A stretch of 64,000 bases of DNA from JANWXR01 sp964608265 (GCA_964608265.1 CAZSNP010000008.1:1-64000), one strand, 5' to 3'; counted from the first letter of the stretch, positions 23,568 to 33,431 are shown. A program made the numbers and translations. The notes: generated from the letters alone by a model not told the origin.

Positions 23568-24482
23568 CTAGGGCTGCGCCGTCGCGTCGGGAGTCTCGCG
23601 CAACTCGATGACCGGCGCGGCCCCATTCTGGCTGATGATCCATTTGCTGTTGCTCTTCAACTCCTGCGCCGTGAGGTAGTCGAGGTACTTGACGGCAATG
23701 TCGGGTTGCTGGCTCAGTTCACCCAGCAGCAGCCGCACGGATTCCTGCTGCGCCTGGGCGCGCTGTTGAATCTGATACGCCTCGGCGTCGGCCTGCTTCT
23801 GCGCGGCGTAGAAGTCGGCGTCGGCCTGCACCCGCTTCTGCGCGGCCTCGGCCTCAGCCTGCTCCTGCCGTTGCACCGCCACCATGCGATCTTCAATCGC
23901 CTGCACCACATTGGCCGGCGGCTCGGCGCTCTGGATCTGCACGGTGACGAACTGCACGCCGTAGCCTTGTTCCTTGGTGCGCAACTCGGTCAGCATGTTC
24001 TCGTTGAACACGGCGCGGTTGCTCATCATGTTCGTCATGCTCTGCGTGTTGACGACGTCGCGCAGCCGGCCCTGCACAAACTCGAACAGGATGCGCTCGG
24101 GGTCGTCGACGTTGAGGGCGAAGGTGCGCGGGTCGGTGACGCGATAGGTGTATTGGAGCGACACCACCATTGACAGATTGTCGGCGGTGACGGCGTTGAT
24201 GCGCTCGACGTAGCCCAGCCGCTCGTTGACCTTGACGAGGATGACGGTATCAACCAGCGGAATTTGCGCGTGCCAGCCCGGCTCCTCCACGGCGACGAAC
24301 TGCCCGCCGCGCAGGTGCAGCCCGCGCTCGTACTCATGCACTTTGTAGATCGCGCTCTGCGCTACCACGAGCAGCACGGCCAGCACCGTGATAGCGGCCA
24401 GCACGACGACGGCCAGGCGATAGAGTGAATCGATGCGGCTCAGCAGTGGGCGGGCCGATGGGGTTGGGGAAGCGGTGGTCAT
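23568..24482 (-). CDS. SPFH/Band 7 (prohibitin-like) membrane protein
   Basis: This 304-residue protein has one N-terminal membrane helix (about 20-45) and a Band 7 domain starting YKVHEYERGLHLRGG and continuing WHAQIPLVDTVILVKVNERL and VSLQYTYRVTDPRTF. An Ala/Gln/Glu-rich coiled-coil segment of about 190-260 residues (EAEAAQKRVQADADF) follows, typical of stomatin/prohibitin family proteins. Such proteins oligomerise at membrane microdomains and often partner with proteases. The next gene of the operon is the PA-IL-like protein. AAGGAG precedes the start. Confidence 0.88.
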   Translation of the reverse strand: MTTASPTPSARPLLSRIDSLYRLAVVVLAAITVLAVLLVVAQSAIYKVHEYERGLHLRGGQFVAVEEPGWHAQIPLVDTVILVKVNERLGYVERINAVTADNLSMVVSLQYTYRVTDPRTFALNVDDPERILFEFVQGRLRDVVNTQSMTNMMSNRAVFNENMLTELRTKEQGYGVQFVTVQIQSAEPPANVVQAIEDRMVAVQRQEQAEAEAAQKRVQADADFYAAQKQADAEAYQIQQRAQAQQESVRLLLGELSQQPDIAVKYLDYLTAQELKSNSKWIISQNGAAPVIELRETPDATAQP

Positions 24483-24633
24483 ACCGGTGCTCCTTGGGTG
24501 AGTTGATGGGTATGACGAGCCAGGCGCGGATTCGGTGACGGTCAGCCGGCAGGGAAGCGGACCGACGGCCTAATGCACGTAAGCCGCCGCCGTTTCCACC
24601 GGCCCATCCGTTTCACCATCGGCTGACGGACTT

Positions 24634-26562
24634 TCAGCGCACGACCTCCACCCTCCAAAAATCCCCGCGCCCGTTGTTGAGCAGCAGGTGCTGGCCGTCC
24701 GGCATCAGCGCAAAGTACGCATCCCAGTGCTCCTGGCTCAAGTCGCGCACGATGCCGCTCGCCACGTCAAGGGCAATGATGCGGCGCCCATCCTGCGGGA
24801 AGGTGGCGACGAAGATGGCGCCGGAGTCTGTCGCACCGTCCGGCGTCCACTGCGGCGGGTCGGCGGCGTCGCGCGGGGCAATCGCGGCGATCCGTCGTAC
24901 CACGCCGTCGCGCGCGATGATCCACAGCCGCAGCGGGCGGAAGTTGTTTTGATCGCGATCAACGACCGCCAGCGCCGAGCCATCGGGCGACCATTTCATC
25001 GCGGCCGGCGTCAACCCGGCCAGGCGGGTTTCGTTCGCTCCGTCGGCGTCGGCCAGGCAGAGCGCAGTCGCGCCGCAGGCCAGCGCGACGCGGGCTCCAT
25101 CGGGCGATGGGCGCGGAGCGGCCTCTATCGGCACGCTTGCTCGAATCGGCACAGGGTCACCACCCGCGTATGGCGCGCGCCACAGTCTGCCATCGGCGAC
25201 AAACCACACGCCGTCGGTCGTGAGGCCGGGCAGTTGATCGGTGAGCTGGCCGGTGACGAGGGTGCTCGCGCTGGCGCGTTGCGTTCCGGTGGCGAACACA
25301 TCCACCGCATACGGGCGTGACGCGTCGACCGCGTGCGCGCCGGCGTCGAAGCGGGTGAGCACGATGAAGCGCCCATCGGGCGAGAAGCCGTATTCGCGCA
25401 CATCGCCCACCTCACCGACTGGTTCCGGCGGCTCGCCATCGAGGGGCACATGCCACGCCTGCCGGCGGCCCGCCTCCACCTCCACCGCCATCAAGAACGA
25501 CTGGCCGTCCGGCGCGACGACCAGCCGCTCGACCCGCACACTTTCCCACAGCCAGTGGCCGGGGTTGGCCTCGTCGAGCCGATTGGCGTCGCGGTGCAAA
25601 GCGAGTTTCTCAATCGCGCCGAAGCGGATGGGCGACGACGCATCGGCGAAGGGTTGTGCGGGGAAATCGAGGTGCTGGCTGCGCAGGCGTTCGAGGCCGT
25701 CATCGCGCCAGCCCGCCAGCCACAGGCCGCCGAAGTCCACGCTCGGATGGAAGAGCGGCACAGGATACACCCGCGAGGAGCCATCGGCGTAGATGAAGCG
25801 GGTGGTCACGAGCGCCACGCGGTCATGTTGCGGATGCAGGCCGACGCTCACAATCTCATAGGCGGTCAGGGGTTGCCGCGGATCGAGCGGCGCGAGGCCG
25901 GTCTGCCCGAGGAGTTTTTCGAGTTGCGGTCGCAGCGTGCCCGCCGGATCGCCGGCGATGAGGAAGGCGTTGCGGAACGGCAGGCGCGGATCGAAGTTGT
26001 ATCCGCCGACGGCGCGCCAATACAGGCCGATGGGGTTCGGCAAGGCCGAGAACGGTGGGATGAAGCCGGTGAGCAGCACCACCGCGACAGCGGCGCCGGC
26101 CAGGGTCGGCCACACGCTGCGGCGCGTGAGGATGAAGAGCGTGCCGGTGCCCAGCAGCGCGGCGGCCAGCCACGGCAAGGCGCTGAGCCACGGCGAGGGC
26201 GGCGCCAGTTCCGTTGGCGGCAGCGTGAGGCCGGTCTGCGGCGCGGCGGGTTGCAGCACCCCACCCTGCGCCACCGTTTGCGTCATCAACGCGAACAGCC
26301 AGATGAGGGCGGCCAACCCACCCAACGCCAGCCCATCGCCGAGGCGGGCGACGAGGCGGCGCGGTACCGGCCAGGTATCGGGCATCAGCGCGCGGTGCGG
26401 GCGCACGTCGCGGATGGCGGCCAGGGCGGCATCCTGCCGCTGATAGGCGGCCAGCGTCGCGCGGCATTCGGCGCATGTGGCCAGGTGAGTATCAACGAGG
26501 CGGCGTTCCTCGGGAGCGAGATCGCGATAGTAGGCGAGTTGGTTCAGCACGTGCTCGTTCAT
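24634..26562 (-). CDS. Anti-sigma factor with zinc-finger N-terminus, membrane helices and a beta-propeller-like C-terminus
   Basis: The 642-residue product starts with a putative zinc-finger anti-sigma domain (THLATCAECRATL, H-x3-C-x2-C). It then has three hydrophobic helices (about 75-95, 125-145, 150-175) and a large C-terminal domain with repeated SPDG motifs (EYGFSPDGRFIVL, RPSPDGARVAL, KWSPDGSALAVVD) typical of TolB/WD40-like propellers. The ATG overlaps the sigma-factor stop by 4 bp, so the two are translated together. The family logic is that the N-terminus holds the sigma factor and the extracytoplasmic part senses a signal. What the propeller binds is unknown. Confidence 0.85.
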   Translation of the reverse strand: MNEHVLNQLAYYRDLAPEERRLVDTHLATCAECRATLAAYQRQDAALAAIRDVRPHRALMPDTWPVPRRLVARLGDGLALGGLAALIWLFALMTQTVAQGGVLQPAAPQTGLTLPPTELAPPSPWLSALPWLAAALLGTGTLFILTRRSVWPTLAGAAVAVVLLTGFIPPFSALPNPIGLYWRAVGGYNFDPRLPFRNAFLIAGDPAGTLRPQLEKLLGQTGLAPLDPRQPLTAYEIVSVGLHPQHDRVALVTTRFIYADGSSRVYPVPLFHPSVDFGGLWLAGWRDDGLERLRSQHLDFPAQPFADASSPIRFGAIEKLALHRDANRLDEANPGHWLWESVRVERLVVAPDGQSFLMAVEVEAGRRQAWHVPLDGEPPEPVGEVGDVREYGFSPDGRFIVLTRFDAGAHAVDASRPYAVDVFATGTQRASASTLVTGQLTDQLPGLTTDGVWFVADGRLWRAPYAGGDPVPIRASVPIEAAPRPSPDGARVALACGATALCLADADGANETRLAGLTPAAMKWSPDGSALAVVDRDQNNFRPLRLWIIARDGVVRRIAAIAPRDAADPPQWTPDGATDSGAIFVATFPQDGRRIIALDVASGIVRDLSQEHWDAYFALMPDGQHLLLNNGRGDFWRVEVVR

Positions 26563-27125
26563 CGTTCCGCGCCTTCGTACACGTTCCGCAATTGCTGCCG
26601 CGCGCGCACCAACCGCTGCTTTACCGCGTCGGTCGATAGATTGAGCGTCGCGGCGATTTCGGCCACGCTGAATTCGTGACAGGTGTACAGCACCAGCGGC
26701 GCGCGATAATCATCCGCCAGTTTGAGCAGCGCGCGCCGCATCGTCTCGGACGCAATCGGGTCGGCGTCGTGCTCCGCGGAGGTCAGCGCCGGCTCGTTGC
26801 CGAGGAGCGGCAGCCAGCGCAGCAGCCGCGCCCGGCGCATGTGATCACGGGCGAGGTTGGTGGCGATGCGATAGGTCCATGCGCGCGGGTTATCGAGTTT
26901 GGGCAGGTCGCGCCGCGCATGCCAGGCGCGGGTGAAGGTCTCCTGCGTCAGATCCTCGGCCAGCCGTGGGTCGCCGAGCAGCCGGTAAAGGTAGTTGAGG
27001 ATCGGCGTCTCGAAGGCCGCATACAACCGCTCGAACTGGGCGGCCAACTCGCGCTCACTCGGCTGGGCGTGGGGGACGCTCACGGAATAGGCTCGGCGCA
27101 GGGTTTGAGTGTCGGGCAATATCAT
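26559..27125 (-). CDS. ECF-type RNA polymerase sigma factor
   Basis: This 188-residue sigma-70 family factor has region 2 at about 20-90 (QFERLYAAFETPILNYLYRL, EDLTQETFTRAW, WTYRIATNLARDHMRR) and region 4 at about 130-180 (APLVLYTCHEFSVAEIAATL, STDAVKQRLVRARQQL). Start ATG 27125 gives MILPDTQTLRR. A longer in-frame extension to 27233 adds nothing recognisable. Regulation is presumably by the overlapping anti-sigma gene. ECF pairs usually answer cell-envelope or oxidative signals; the specific signal is not evident. Confidence 0.92.
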   Translation of the reverse strand: MILPDTQTLRRAYSVSVPHAQPSERELAAQFERLYAAFETPILNYLYRLLGDPRLAEDLTQETFTRAWHARRDLPKLDNPRAWTYRIATNLARDHMRRARLLRWLPLLGNEPALTSAEHDADPIASETMRRALLKLADDYRAPLVLYTCHEFSVAEIAATLNLSTDAVKQRLVRARQQLRNVYEGAER

Positions 27126-27283
27126 ACCTGGTGGGGTATGACGTGCGACGTGGTCAGGCAGTGACAATCTTACTTCAAGCCCGAGCGCCGGTGCGAGAGT
27201 AAGCGAACCGGCAGCATCTCGGCCACCGGCCAACCGGCTTAAGCTACAATTGCGCCTTAACCAATCGTTCGAAAGGATAGATC

Positions 27284-27793
<510 letters not shown>

Positions 27794-27835
27794 GGTGGAC
27801 ACAGAGGCACGGGGAGCCGTGTTGATCCACACCCC

Positions 27836-28405
27836 ATGACCCCAACGCCGGCCAAAGCCCGATCGTCGTGGAAGCTGCAACTCGCGCGCGCGGCGATGCT
27901 GGTATTCGTCATCGCGCTGACGTGGTTCGTGTACAACATCCGCGACCGGGCTGACATTCTGCAGGCATACGGTTACCCCGGCATCTTTCTGCTGTCGGTC
28001 ATGGCCAGCGCGACGATCGTGTTGCCCGCGCCGGGGTTGGCGTTCGTGTATGGCGCGGGCGCGCTGCTCAACCCGCTCGGCGTGGGCGTGGCGGCCGGGC
28101 TGGGCGCGACGCTGGGCGAACTCTCGGGCTACATGGCCGGGTTCAGCGGCCAGGCCATCATCGAGAATCGCGCGCTGTACGAGAAACTGGTGGGGTGGAT
28201 GCAGCGCTACGGGGCGGTGACGATTGCGGTGCTGGGTTTCCTGCCGCTGCCGTTCTTCGACCTGGCCGGGGTGGCCGCCGGCGCGCTCAAGATGCCGGTG
28301 GCGCGCTTCTTGCTGTTCTGTTCGGTCGGGAAGATCCCGAAGATGTTGCTGGTGGCGCTGGCGGGCTCCTATTCGCTCGAATGGATCGCCCGGCTCTTTC
28401 AGTAA
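27836..28405 (+). CDS. VTT-domain (DedA/SNARE-associated type) membrane protein
   Basis: This 189-residue protein has several membrane segments and the VTT/DedA-like pattern GYPGIFLLSVMASATIVLPAP, then GLGATLGELSGYMAGFSGQ, and a C-terminal VGKIPKMLLVALAG segment. Relatives are lipid scramblases or flippases and proteins of unknown role. The protein is close to the short YqaA-like group in length. Its stop is 3 bp from the start of the following response regulator, so the genes are co-transcribed. Confidence 0.82.
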   Translation: MTPTPAKARSSWKLQLARAAMLVFVIALTWFVYNIRDRADILQAYGYPGIFLLSVMASATIVLPAPGLAFVYGAGALLNPLGVGVAAGLGATLGELSGYMAGFSGQAIIENRALYEKLVGWMQRYGAVTIAVLGFLPLPFFDLAGVAAGALKMPVARFLLFCSVGKIPKMLLVALAGSYSLEWIARLFQ

Positions 28406-28408
28406 GGC

Positions 28409-29353
28409 ATGACGACGCGCAACACGCTCCTGGTGATCGAGGACGACGACCTGACCGGTCGCTTGATTCGCGTGAACATGGAACGGGCGGGCTTCCGGGT
28501 GCTGGCGGCCCGCACCGGGGCGGAGGGGGTACAACTCGCGCGCCAGCACAACCCCGACCTCGTCATCACCGACGCCTATCTGCCGGATATGGACGGGCTG
28601 CACATCTGCCGCGCCCTGGTCGAGGAAAGCCGCACGCGCCACATCCCGATCCTCTTCATCTCCGGCCACACTCGCGCCGAGCAGGTGCTCGAGGCGCTCG
28701 AGCACGGCGCAGACGATTACCTCGTCAAGCCGTTCGATTACCGCGAGATGGCGGCCCGCGTCCGCGCACACATCCGCCGCGCGCAGCTCAAGCCGGCGCT
28801 CAACCCGCTCAGCGGCCTGCCCGGCAACCTCATCATCGAACAGGAAATCCGCCGCCTGACCGAGGCCGGGGCGAGCAGCCCGCCGTTCGCAGTGTTGTAT
28901 ATCGACCTCAACAATTTCAAATCGTACAACGATGTCTATGGCTTCCCGGCCGGCGACGAGATGTTGCGGCTGCTGGCCAACACCATCAGCGCCGCGGTGA
29001 CGGAGTTGGGCAACGAAGCCGATCTGGTCGGGCACATCGGCGGCGACGACTTCATCGCCATCAGCACCCCCGACCGGTCGGATGCCATCGGGCAGCGCAT
29101 CATGGCCGACTTCGACCGGCAGGTGCCTGAGTTGTATACGCCGGTGGATCGGCGGCGCGGCTACATCACCGCCAAAGACCGGCAGGGGATGATCCGCAAA
29201 TTCCCGATGGTCGGCGTCGTCATCGCCATCGTGCACAACGAGCACCGGCCCATCCACAGCCATTGGGAGGTAGGCGAGATCGGCGCGGAACTCAAAGCCT
29301 TTGCCAAGTCGCGCGGCGGCAGCGTGTACGTGAAGGATAAACGGCGCGGGTGA
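28409..29353 (+). CDS. Response regulator with receiver and (degenerate) GGDEF domain
   Basis: This 314-residue protein has a receiver domain (about 1-125) with acidic pocket EDDD and phosphoacceptor D55 (ITDAYLPDMDG), Thr/Ser in FISGHT and Lys in LVKPFD. A GGDEF-like domain (about 130-305) has NLIIEQEI, YIDLNNFKSYNDVYG and GHIGGDDF. The signature is GGDDF rather than GGDEF or GGEEF, and the expected C-terminal GGDEF elements are weak (RKFPMVGVVIAIV). Diguanylate cyclase activity is therefore uncertain, and a c-di-GMP or GTP-binding sensor role is possible. The HEAT protein follows 6 bp downstream. Confidence 0.87.
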   Translation: MTTRNTLLVIEDDDLTGRLIRVNMERAGFRVLAARTGAEGVQLARQHNPDLVITDAYLPDMDGLHICRALVEESRTRHIPILFISGHTRAEQVLEALEHGADDYLVKPFDYREMAARVRAHIRRAQLKPALNPLSGLPGNLIIEQEIRRLTEAGASSPPFAVLYIDLNNFKSYNDVYGFPAGDEMLRLLANTISAAVTELGNEADLVGHIGGDDFIAISTPDRSDAIGQRIMADFDRQVPELYTPVDRRRGYITAKDRQGMIRKFPMVGVVIAIVHNEHRPIHSHWEVGEIGAELKAFAKSRGGSVYVKDKRRG

Positions 29354-29359
29354 GGCGCA

Positions 29360-31762
29360 ATGACCGACCTCAATCAACTCACCCGCCAACTGACAAGCGA
29401 CGACCCGCAGCAGCGGCGCAACGCCGCGCAGCAATTGGGCCAAATCGTCTCGCCGGCCGCGTGCGAGGCCCTCATCGGCGCACTCGGCGACCCGCATCTC
29501 AGCGTGCAAGAGACCGTTATCCTCGCGCTGGCCAAACATCCCTACCCCGGCAAGATCAGCCAGTTGGTGCAGGTGTTGCAGGAGAACAATCCGGTGCGCC
29601 GCAACGCCGCGCTCAACGCGCTGCTGGAAATCAGCGCCGAGACGCCGCAGGTCACCCTTGACGCGCTGCATCACCCCTCCGCCGACGTGCGCCAGTGGGC
29701 GGCGGAGATGCTGGGCGAGATCAATGAAGCCAGCTCGGTGACAGCGCTGCTCGAACGGCTGGAGGATACGGGCGAGTTTCCCAACGTGCGGCGCGCGGCG
29801 GCGCAATCGCTCGGGCGGCTGGGCAACGTCTCCGCCGCGCCGGCGCTGATGGCGGCGGCGACGCACGGCGATTTCTGGATGCGCCAGGCGGCGATCGAAG
29901 CGCTTAGCCGGTTGGGGGATGAGAAAGTCGTCGAGCCGCTGCTGACGTTGATGAAGCAGGATGCGTGGACGCGGCCCGCCGTGATCAAAGCGCTCGGCAA
30001 CATCGGCAGCACGCAGGCCATGCCCGACCTCGTCACCGCCCTCGACGACCAAAGCGCGACGGTGCGCACCGCCAGCCTCGAAGCGATGTTTAGGATCGTG
30101 ATGGAGCCGACCGGGCGGCGCACCGGCACGCCGCGCACCGCCATGCTGCGACCCGTCATCCCGGTGGAGCCGTTGCGGCGCGAATTGAACGCGCGCACCG
30201 TCCCCAACAGCGCCTACGCCGCGCACCTGCTCGGCTGGCTCGGCGACCACACCGCCCTGCCCGATCTGCTCGAAACCGTCAACGCCGCCGAGGAGCCGCT
30301 GCGCGATGCGGCCACCGAGGCGTTGTTGCGGTTTGGCTCGGCGGCCGTGCCGGTGCTGCTCACGGCGATCACGCGCCCCGAGCTGGCGTTGCGCGAACGG
30401 GCGATTGAACTGCTCGGCCTGCTGGGCGATCAAAGCGTGGTGCCGGCGTTGCTCGAACACCTCACCGACCGGCAGATCGCGGTGCGGCATGCGGTGCTGC
30501 GCGCGCTCGGCGCACTCGGCGGTGAGGCCGCATACACCGGGCTGCTGCAATCGCTCAACGACCCGGCCACCCGCGATGTCGCCCTCGGTATCCTCAGCCA
30601 ATTCAACGACCCGGCCCTGGTCGGCGAACTCAAGACTCATCTGCAACGCTATTTGTACGAGAGCAAAAGCGCCAGCGGCCTGCGGTGGGCGGCGGCGCAG
30701 GCCCTCAGCCTGCTCGGCGATGAGGCCGCCGTCAGCATCCTGCTCAACGCCACCCGCCTGCCCGATGACTTGATCCGCAAGCCCGCCGCCGAGGCGCTGG
30801 CGCGGGTGCGTGGCCGGCGCGCGGTCAACGTCCTCATCGAGGCGCTCGGCGACCGCGACTGGCTGGTGCGGCAAAAGGCGATCGAGGCGCTGAGCAGCAT
30901 CCAGGATAGCCGGGTGGTCGCCGCCCTCATCCCGCTGGCGCGCGACCCGGAGTGGCGCGTGCGCTGGTCGCTCGTCTCCGCCTTTGGCCGCTTGCGCGAC
31001 AGCCGCGTGTACGGCTCGCTGGCGGAGTTGGCGCGCGACGCCGACCGGTGGGTGCGCCATCGTGTGATGGAGGTTTGCGGGCGGATGGACGACAGCCGCG
31101 CGGTGGAGATCGCCCTGCGCGGGTTGAAGGATGCCGAGCCGCCGGTGCGCATGGCCGCCCTCGACGCGTTGCAGCCGCAGCGCGAGCCGGCCCTCATCGC
31201 CGCCATCGCCGAACTCACGCAAGACCCCCATGCCGAGGTGCGGGCGACGGCGGCGCGCACGCTGGCCTTCGTCGCCGGCGCGAACGCGATTGATTCGCTC
31301 ACGCTGCTCGCCCACGACCCGATGGAAAACGTGCGCGCGACCATCGGTTACGTGCTGGGGGAACTGGGGTCGGAGGAGGGCCTCCCCGCGCTGGAGACCT
31401 TGCTGCGCGACCCGGCCCCGGCGGTGCGGGCGCAGGCCGGCGATGCGCTGGCCCACATCGGCACGACGCTGGCCCTGCAGTCGCTGGTCGAAGCGCTGAC
31501 GCACCCGACCGTGAAGCCCGAGGCGCAAGCGCGTTTGCTCGCGCTGGGCGAGCCGGCGCAGCGCGCCCTCCTCAGCGCCACCCGCTCGCCGCAGACCGAG
31601 CTCCGCATCGCCGCCGCCGAGGCGCTGGGCCGCACCGGCAACGCGCAAGTCGCCACCGCGCTGCAGGCCATGCTCCGCGACGCCGATCAGCGCGTGAAGG
31701 CCGCGGCGGAAGAGGCCATACAAGCGCTGAACCGGCGCCCCGATGGCGAATCGGTAGTATGA
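29360..31762 (+). CDS. HEAT-repeat (PBS lyase-like) scaffold protein
   Basis: This 800-residue all-helical protein is made almost entirely of HEAT-like repeats of about 31 residues, for example RNAAQQLGQIVSPAACEALI, VRRAAAQSLGRLGN and VRWSLVSAFGRLRDSRV. There is no signal peptide, membrane segment or catalytic motif. Such solenoids act as protein-binding platforms, and the neighbouring receiver-GGDEF protein is a possible partner through co-transcription. The minus strand of this gene shows a very long open frame that is a GC-composition artefact. Confidence 0.88.
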   Translation: MTDLNQLTRQLTSDDPQQRRNAAQQLGQIVSPAACEALIGALGDPHLSVQETVILALAKHPYPGKISQLVQVLQENNPVRRNAALNALLEISAETPQVTLDALHHPSADVRQWAAEMLGEINEASSVTALLERLEDTGEFPNVRRAAAQSLGRLGNVSAAPALMAAATHGDFWMRQAAIEALSRLGDEKVVEPLLTLMKQDAWTRPAVIKALGNIGSTQAMPDLVTALDDQSATVRTASLEAMFRIVMEPTGRRTGTPRTAMLRPVIPVEPLRRELNARTVPNSAYAAHLLGWLGDHTALPDLLETVNAAEEPLRDAATEALLRFGSAAVPVLLTAITRPELALRERAIELLGLLGDQSVVPALLEHLTDRQIAVRHAVLRALGALGGEAAYTGLLQSLNDPATRDVALGILSQFNDPALVGELKTHLQRYLYESKSASGLRWAAAQALSLLGDEAAVSILLNATRLPDDLIRKPAAEALARVRGRRAVNVLIEALGDRDWLVRQKAIEALSSIQDSRVVAALIPLARDPEWRVRWSLVSAFGRLRDSRVYGSLAELARDADRWVRHRVMEVCGRMDDSRAVEIALRGLKDAEPPVRMAALDALQPQREPALIAAIAELTQDPHAEVRATAARTLAFVAGANAIDSLTLLAHDPMENVRATIGYVLGELGSEEGLPALETLLRDPAPAVRAQAGDALAHIGTTLALQSLVEALTHPTVKPEAQARLLALGEPAQRALLSATRSPQTELRIAAAEALGRTGNAQVATALQAMLRDADQRVKAAAEEAIQALNRRPDGESVV

Positions 31763-31940
31763 GGATACGTCTGGACTGTTGAAGTTGCTCTTGAAAGTGC
31801 AAAGGACGTTTCAATCGAGCCTAATGCCGAACTCGAGGTTTCGCTTGCTTGTGCCCGCTGTAGACGTGGCGGGAGAACAACCGCCGTGAAGATGAAGCTC
31901 AGCGACATCAGCGCGTGGCGACCCGGATTGTTGCGCTGGG

Positions 31941-32412
31941 AGCGTGCTGCCAAGATTCTCCCCTCACCCCTGCCCTCTCCCCGCTGGGGAGAGGGGGTTG
32001 GCCCTGGTCATTTGAAGTAGTCCTCATATTGCCAGCGCCGACTCCCCTCTCCCGCCGGGAGAGGGGCTGGGGGTGAGGGGGAAATTCAGTTCCGTTGAAC
32101 CTCTTCCCTCTGCGTCACCTTCCGCAGCGCGGCTCCGCTGACCTTCACGCCCAACCCCGGGCCCTGCGGCACTGAGAGCGTGCTGTCAAGATTCTCCCCT
32201 CACCCCTGCCCTCTCCCCGCTGGGGAGAGGGAGTGGGCCTTGGTCATTTGAAGTAGTCCTCATATTGCCGGCGCCGACTCCCCTCTCCCGCCGGGAGAGG
32301 GGTTGGGGGTGAGGGGGAAACTTAGCTCCGTTGAACCTCTTCCCTCTGCGTCACCCTCCGCAGCGCGGCTTCGCTGACCTTCACACCCAACCCCGGGCCC
32401 TGCGGCACCGAG
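31941..32412. repeat. 236-bp tandem duplication spanning the 3' end of the racemase-like gene
   Basis: Unit A (31941-32176) and unit B (32177-32412) align without gaps and differ at only about ten positions by eye. Each begins AGCGTGCTG, and the same 9-mer starts the next unit at 32413, so microhomology recombination is likely. Unit B contains the true last ~90 bp of the downstream enzyme gene, and unit A carries a second copy of that tail (about 32086-32187). Both units contain CCCTCACCCC...GGGGAGAGGG palindromes. The adjacent 31763-31940 holds no gene that I recognise. Confidence 0.85.
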
Positions 32413-33431
32413 AGCGTGCTGTCGGGGTTCAGCTCGAACGGCTGCTCGACGATGTCTTCAAAGTAGTAGCGCCGCGAAGCCGAGATGTCGCCGGGCAGCG
32501 TGAAGCCCGGCAGCGACGCCACCGCCACGTTCGCCGCGCGGCCAATGCCCGTCTCCAGCATCCCACCCATCCACACCGGCACGCCCCGCGCACGGCAATA
32601 ATCATGGATGCGTTTGGCCTCGTGCATGCCGCCCACCCGCCCCGGCTTGATGTTGATGATGCGACACGCGCCCAGCTCCAGCGCCCAGCGCGCGTGCTCG
32701 ACCGAGTGGATACTTTCGTCGAGGCACACCGGCGTCTTCAGTTGCGGCTGGAGTTTAGCGTGGTCAATGATGTCGTCCATCCCCAGCGGCTGTTCGAGCA
32801 GCAACAGGTTGTAGTCATCCAGGGCCCTGAGGTGGTCGGCGTCGCCCAGCCGGTACACTGAATTGCCGTCGGCCTGCAGCAGCAAATCGGGATGATGCTG
32901 GCGGATGATGGCGACGTCGCCCACATCGCGCCCCGGCTTGATCTTGAGCTTGATCCGGCGGTAGCCGTCGGCGAGGTAGCCGTTCACCACCTCGAGCAAT
33001 TTCTCCGGGGTGGATTGAATCCCGACCGACACACCCACATGGACGCGGTCACCGCGACCGCCGAGCAGCGCTTGCAGCGAAACCCCGGCGCGCTGCGCGA
33101 ACAAATCCCACAGCGCCATCTCCAGGCCGGCCCTGGCCATGTTGTGCCCGCTGATGAAGGCGACCGATTCACGGAATGACTCAATATCGTTCAGGTCGGT
33201 CGCTAGCGCGGCGGGCACGAGGAAATCCTCGAGCACGTGCCAGTTCGTTTTCGTCGACTCGTACGAATAGCTCGGGATCGCCGTCGCCGTGCATTCGCCC
33301 CAGCCCGTCAGCCCGTCGGCGCGCGCCTCGACGATGACGCAGTCGTGATCATGCTCCGTCCAGCGCGAGGTCTGAAACGGAGAGCGGTACGGCATGCGGA
33401 TCTGACGCAGGGTGATCTGCTCTATCTTCAA
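32322..33431 (-). CDS. Enolase-superfamily enzyme: N-succinylamino acid racemase / o-succinylbenzoate synthase (MenC type 2)
   Basis: The product is 369 residues from a TTG start at 33431, chosen because GAGAGGAG lies 8 nt upstream and the family N-terminus KIEQITLRQIRMPYRSPFQTS begins there. Catalytic features are IKLKIKPG (Lys base), LLQADGN, LLLEQPL, VCLDESI (metal ligands and second Lys region), INIKPGRVGG and GGMLETGIGRA. In this family menaquinone synthesis and racemisation of N-succinylamino acids are hard to separate by sequence. The neighbour is a COG3375-like GNAT protein, the partner known from the D- to L-amino acid pathway, which favours racemase. Its 3' end lies in a tandem duplication. 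Confidence 0.88.
   Translation of the reverse strand: MKIEQITLRQIRMPYRSPFQTSRWTEHDHDCVIVEARADGLTGWGECTATAIPSYSYESTKTNWHVLEDFLVPAALATDLNDIESFRESVAFISGHNMARAGLEMALWDLFAQRAGVSLQALLGGRGDRVHVGVSVGIQSTPEKLLEVVNGYLADGYRRIKLKIKPGRDVGDVAIIRQHHPDLLLQADGNSVYRLGDADHLRALDDYNLLLLEQPLGMDDIIDHAKLQPQLKTPVCLDESIHSVEHARWALELGACRIINIKPGRVGGMHEAKRIHDYCRARGVPVWMGGMLETGIGRAANVAVASLPGFTLPGDISASRRYYFEDIVEQPFELNPDSTLSVPQGPGLGVKVSEAALRRVTQREEVQRS

Noticed and set aside
31763..31940. Continuation of the HEAT frame past its TGA, with two cysteines in CARC
   Set aside because: The stretch is open and has unusual codon use, but it has no family similarity that I recognise, no SECIS-like hairpin was evident, and it runs into the repeat region.
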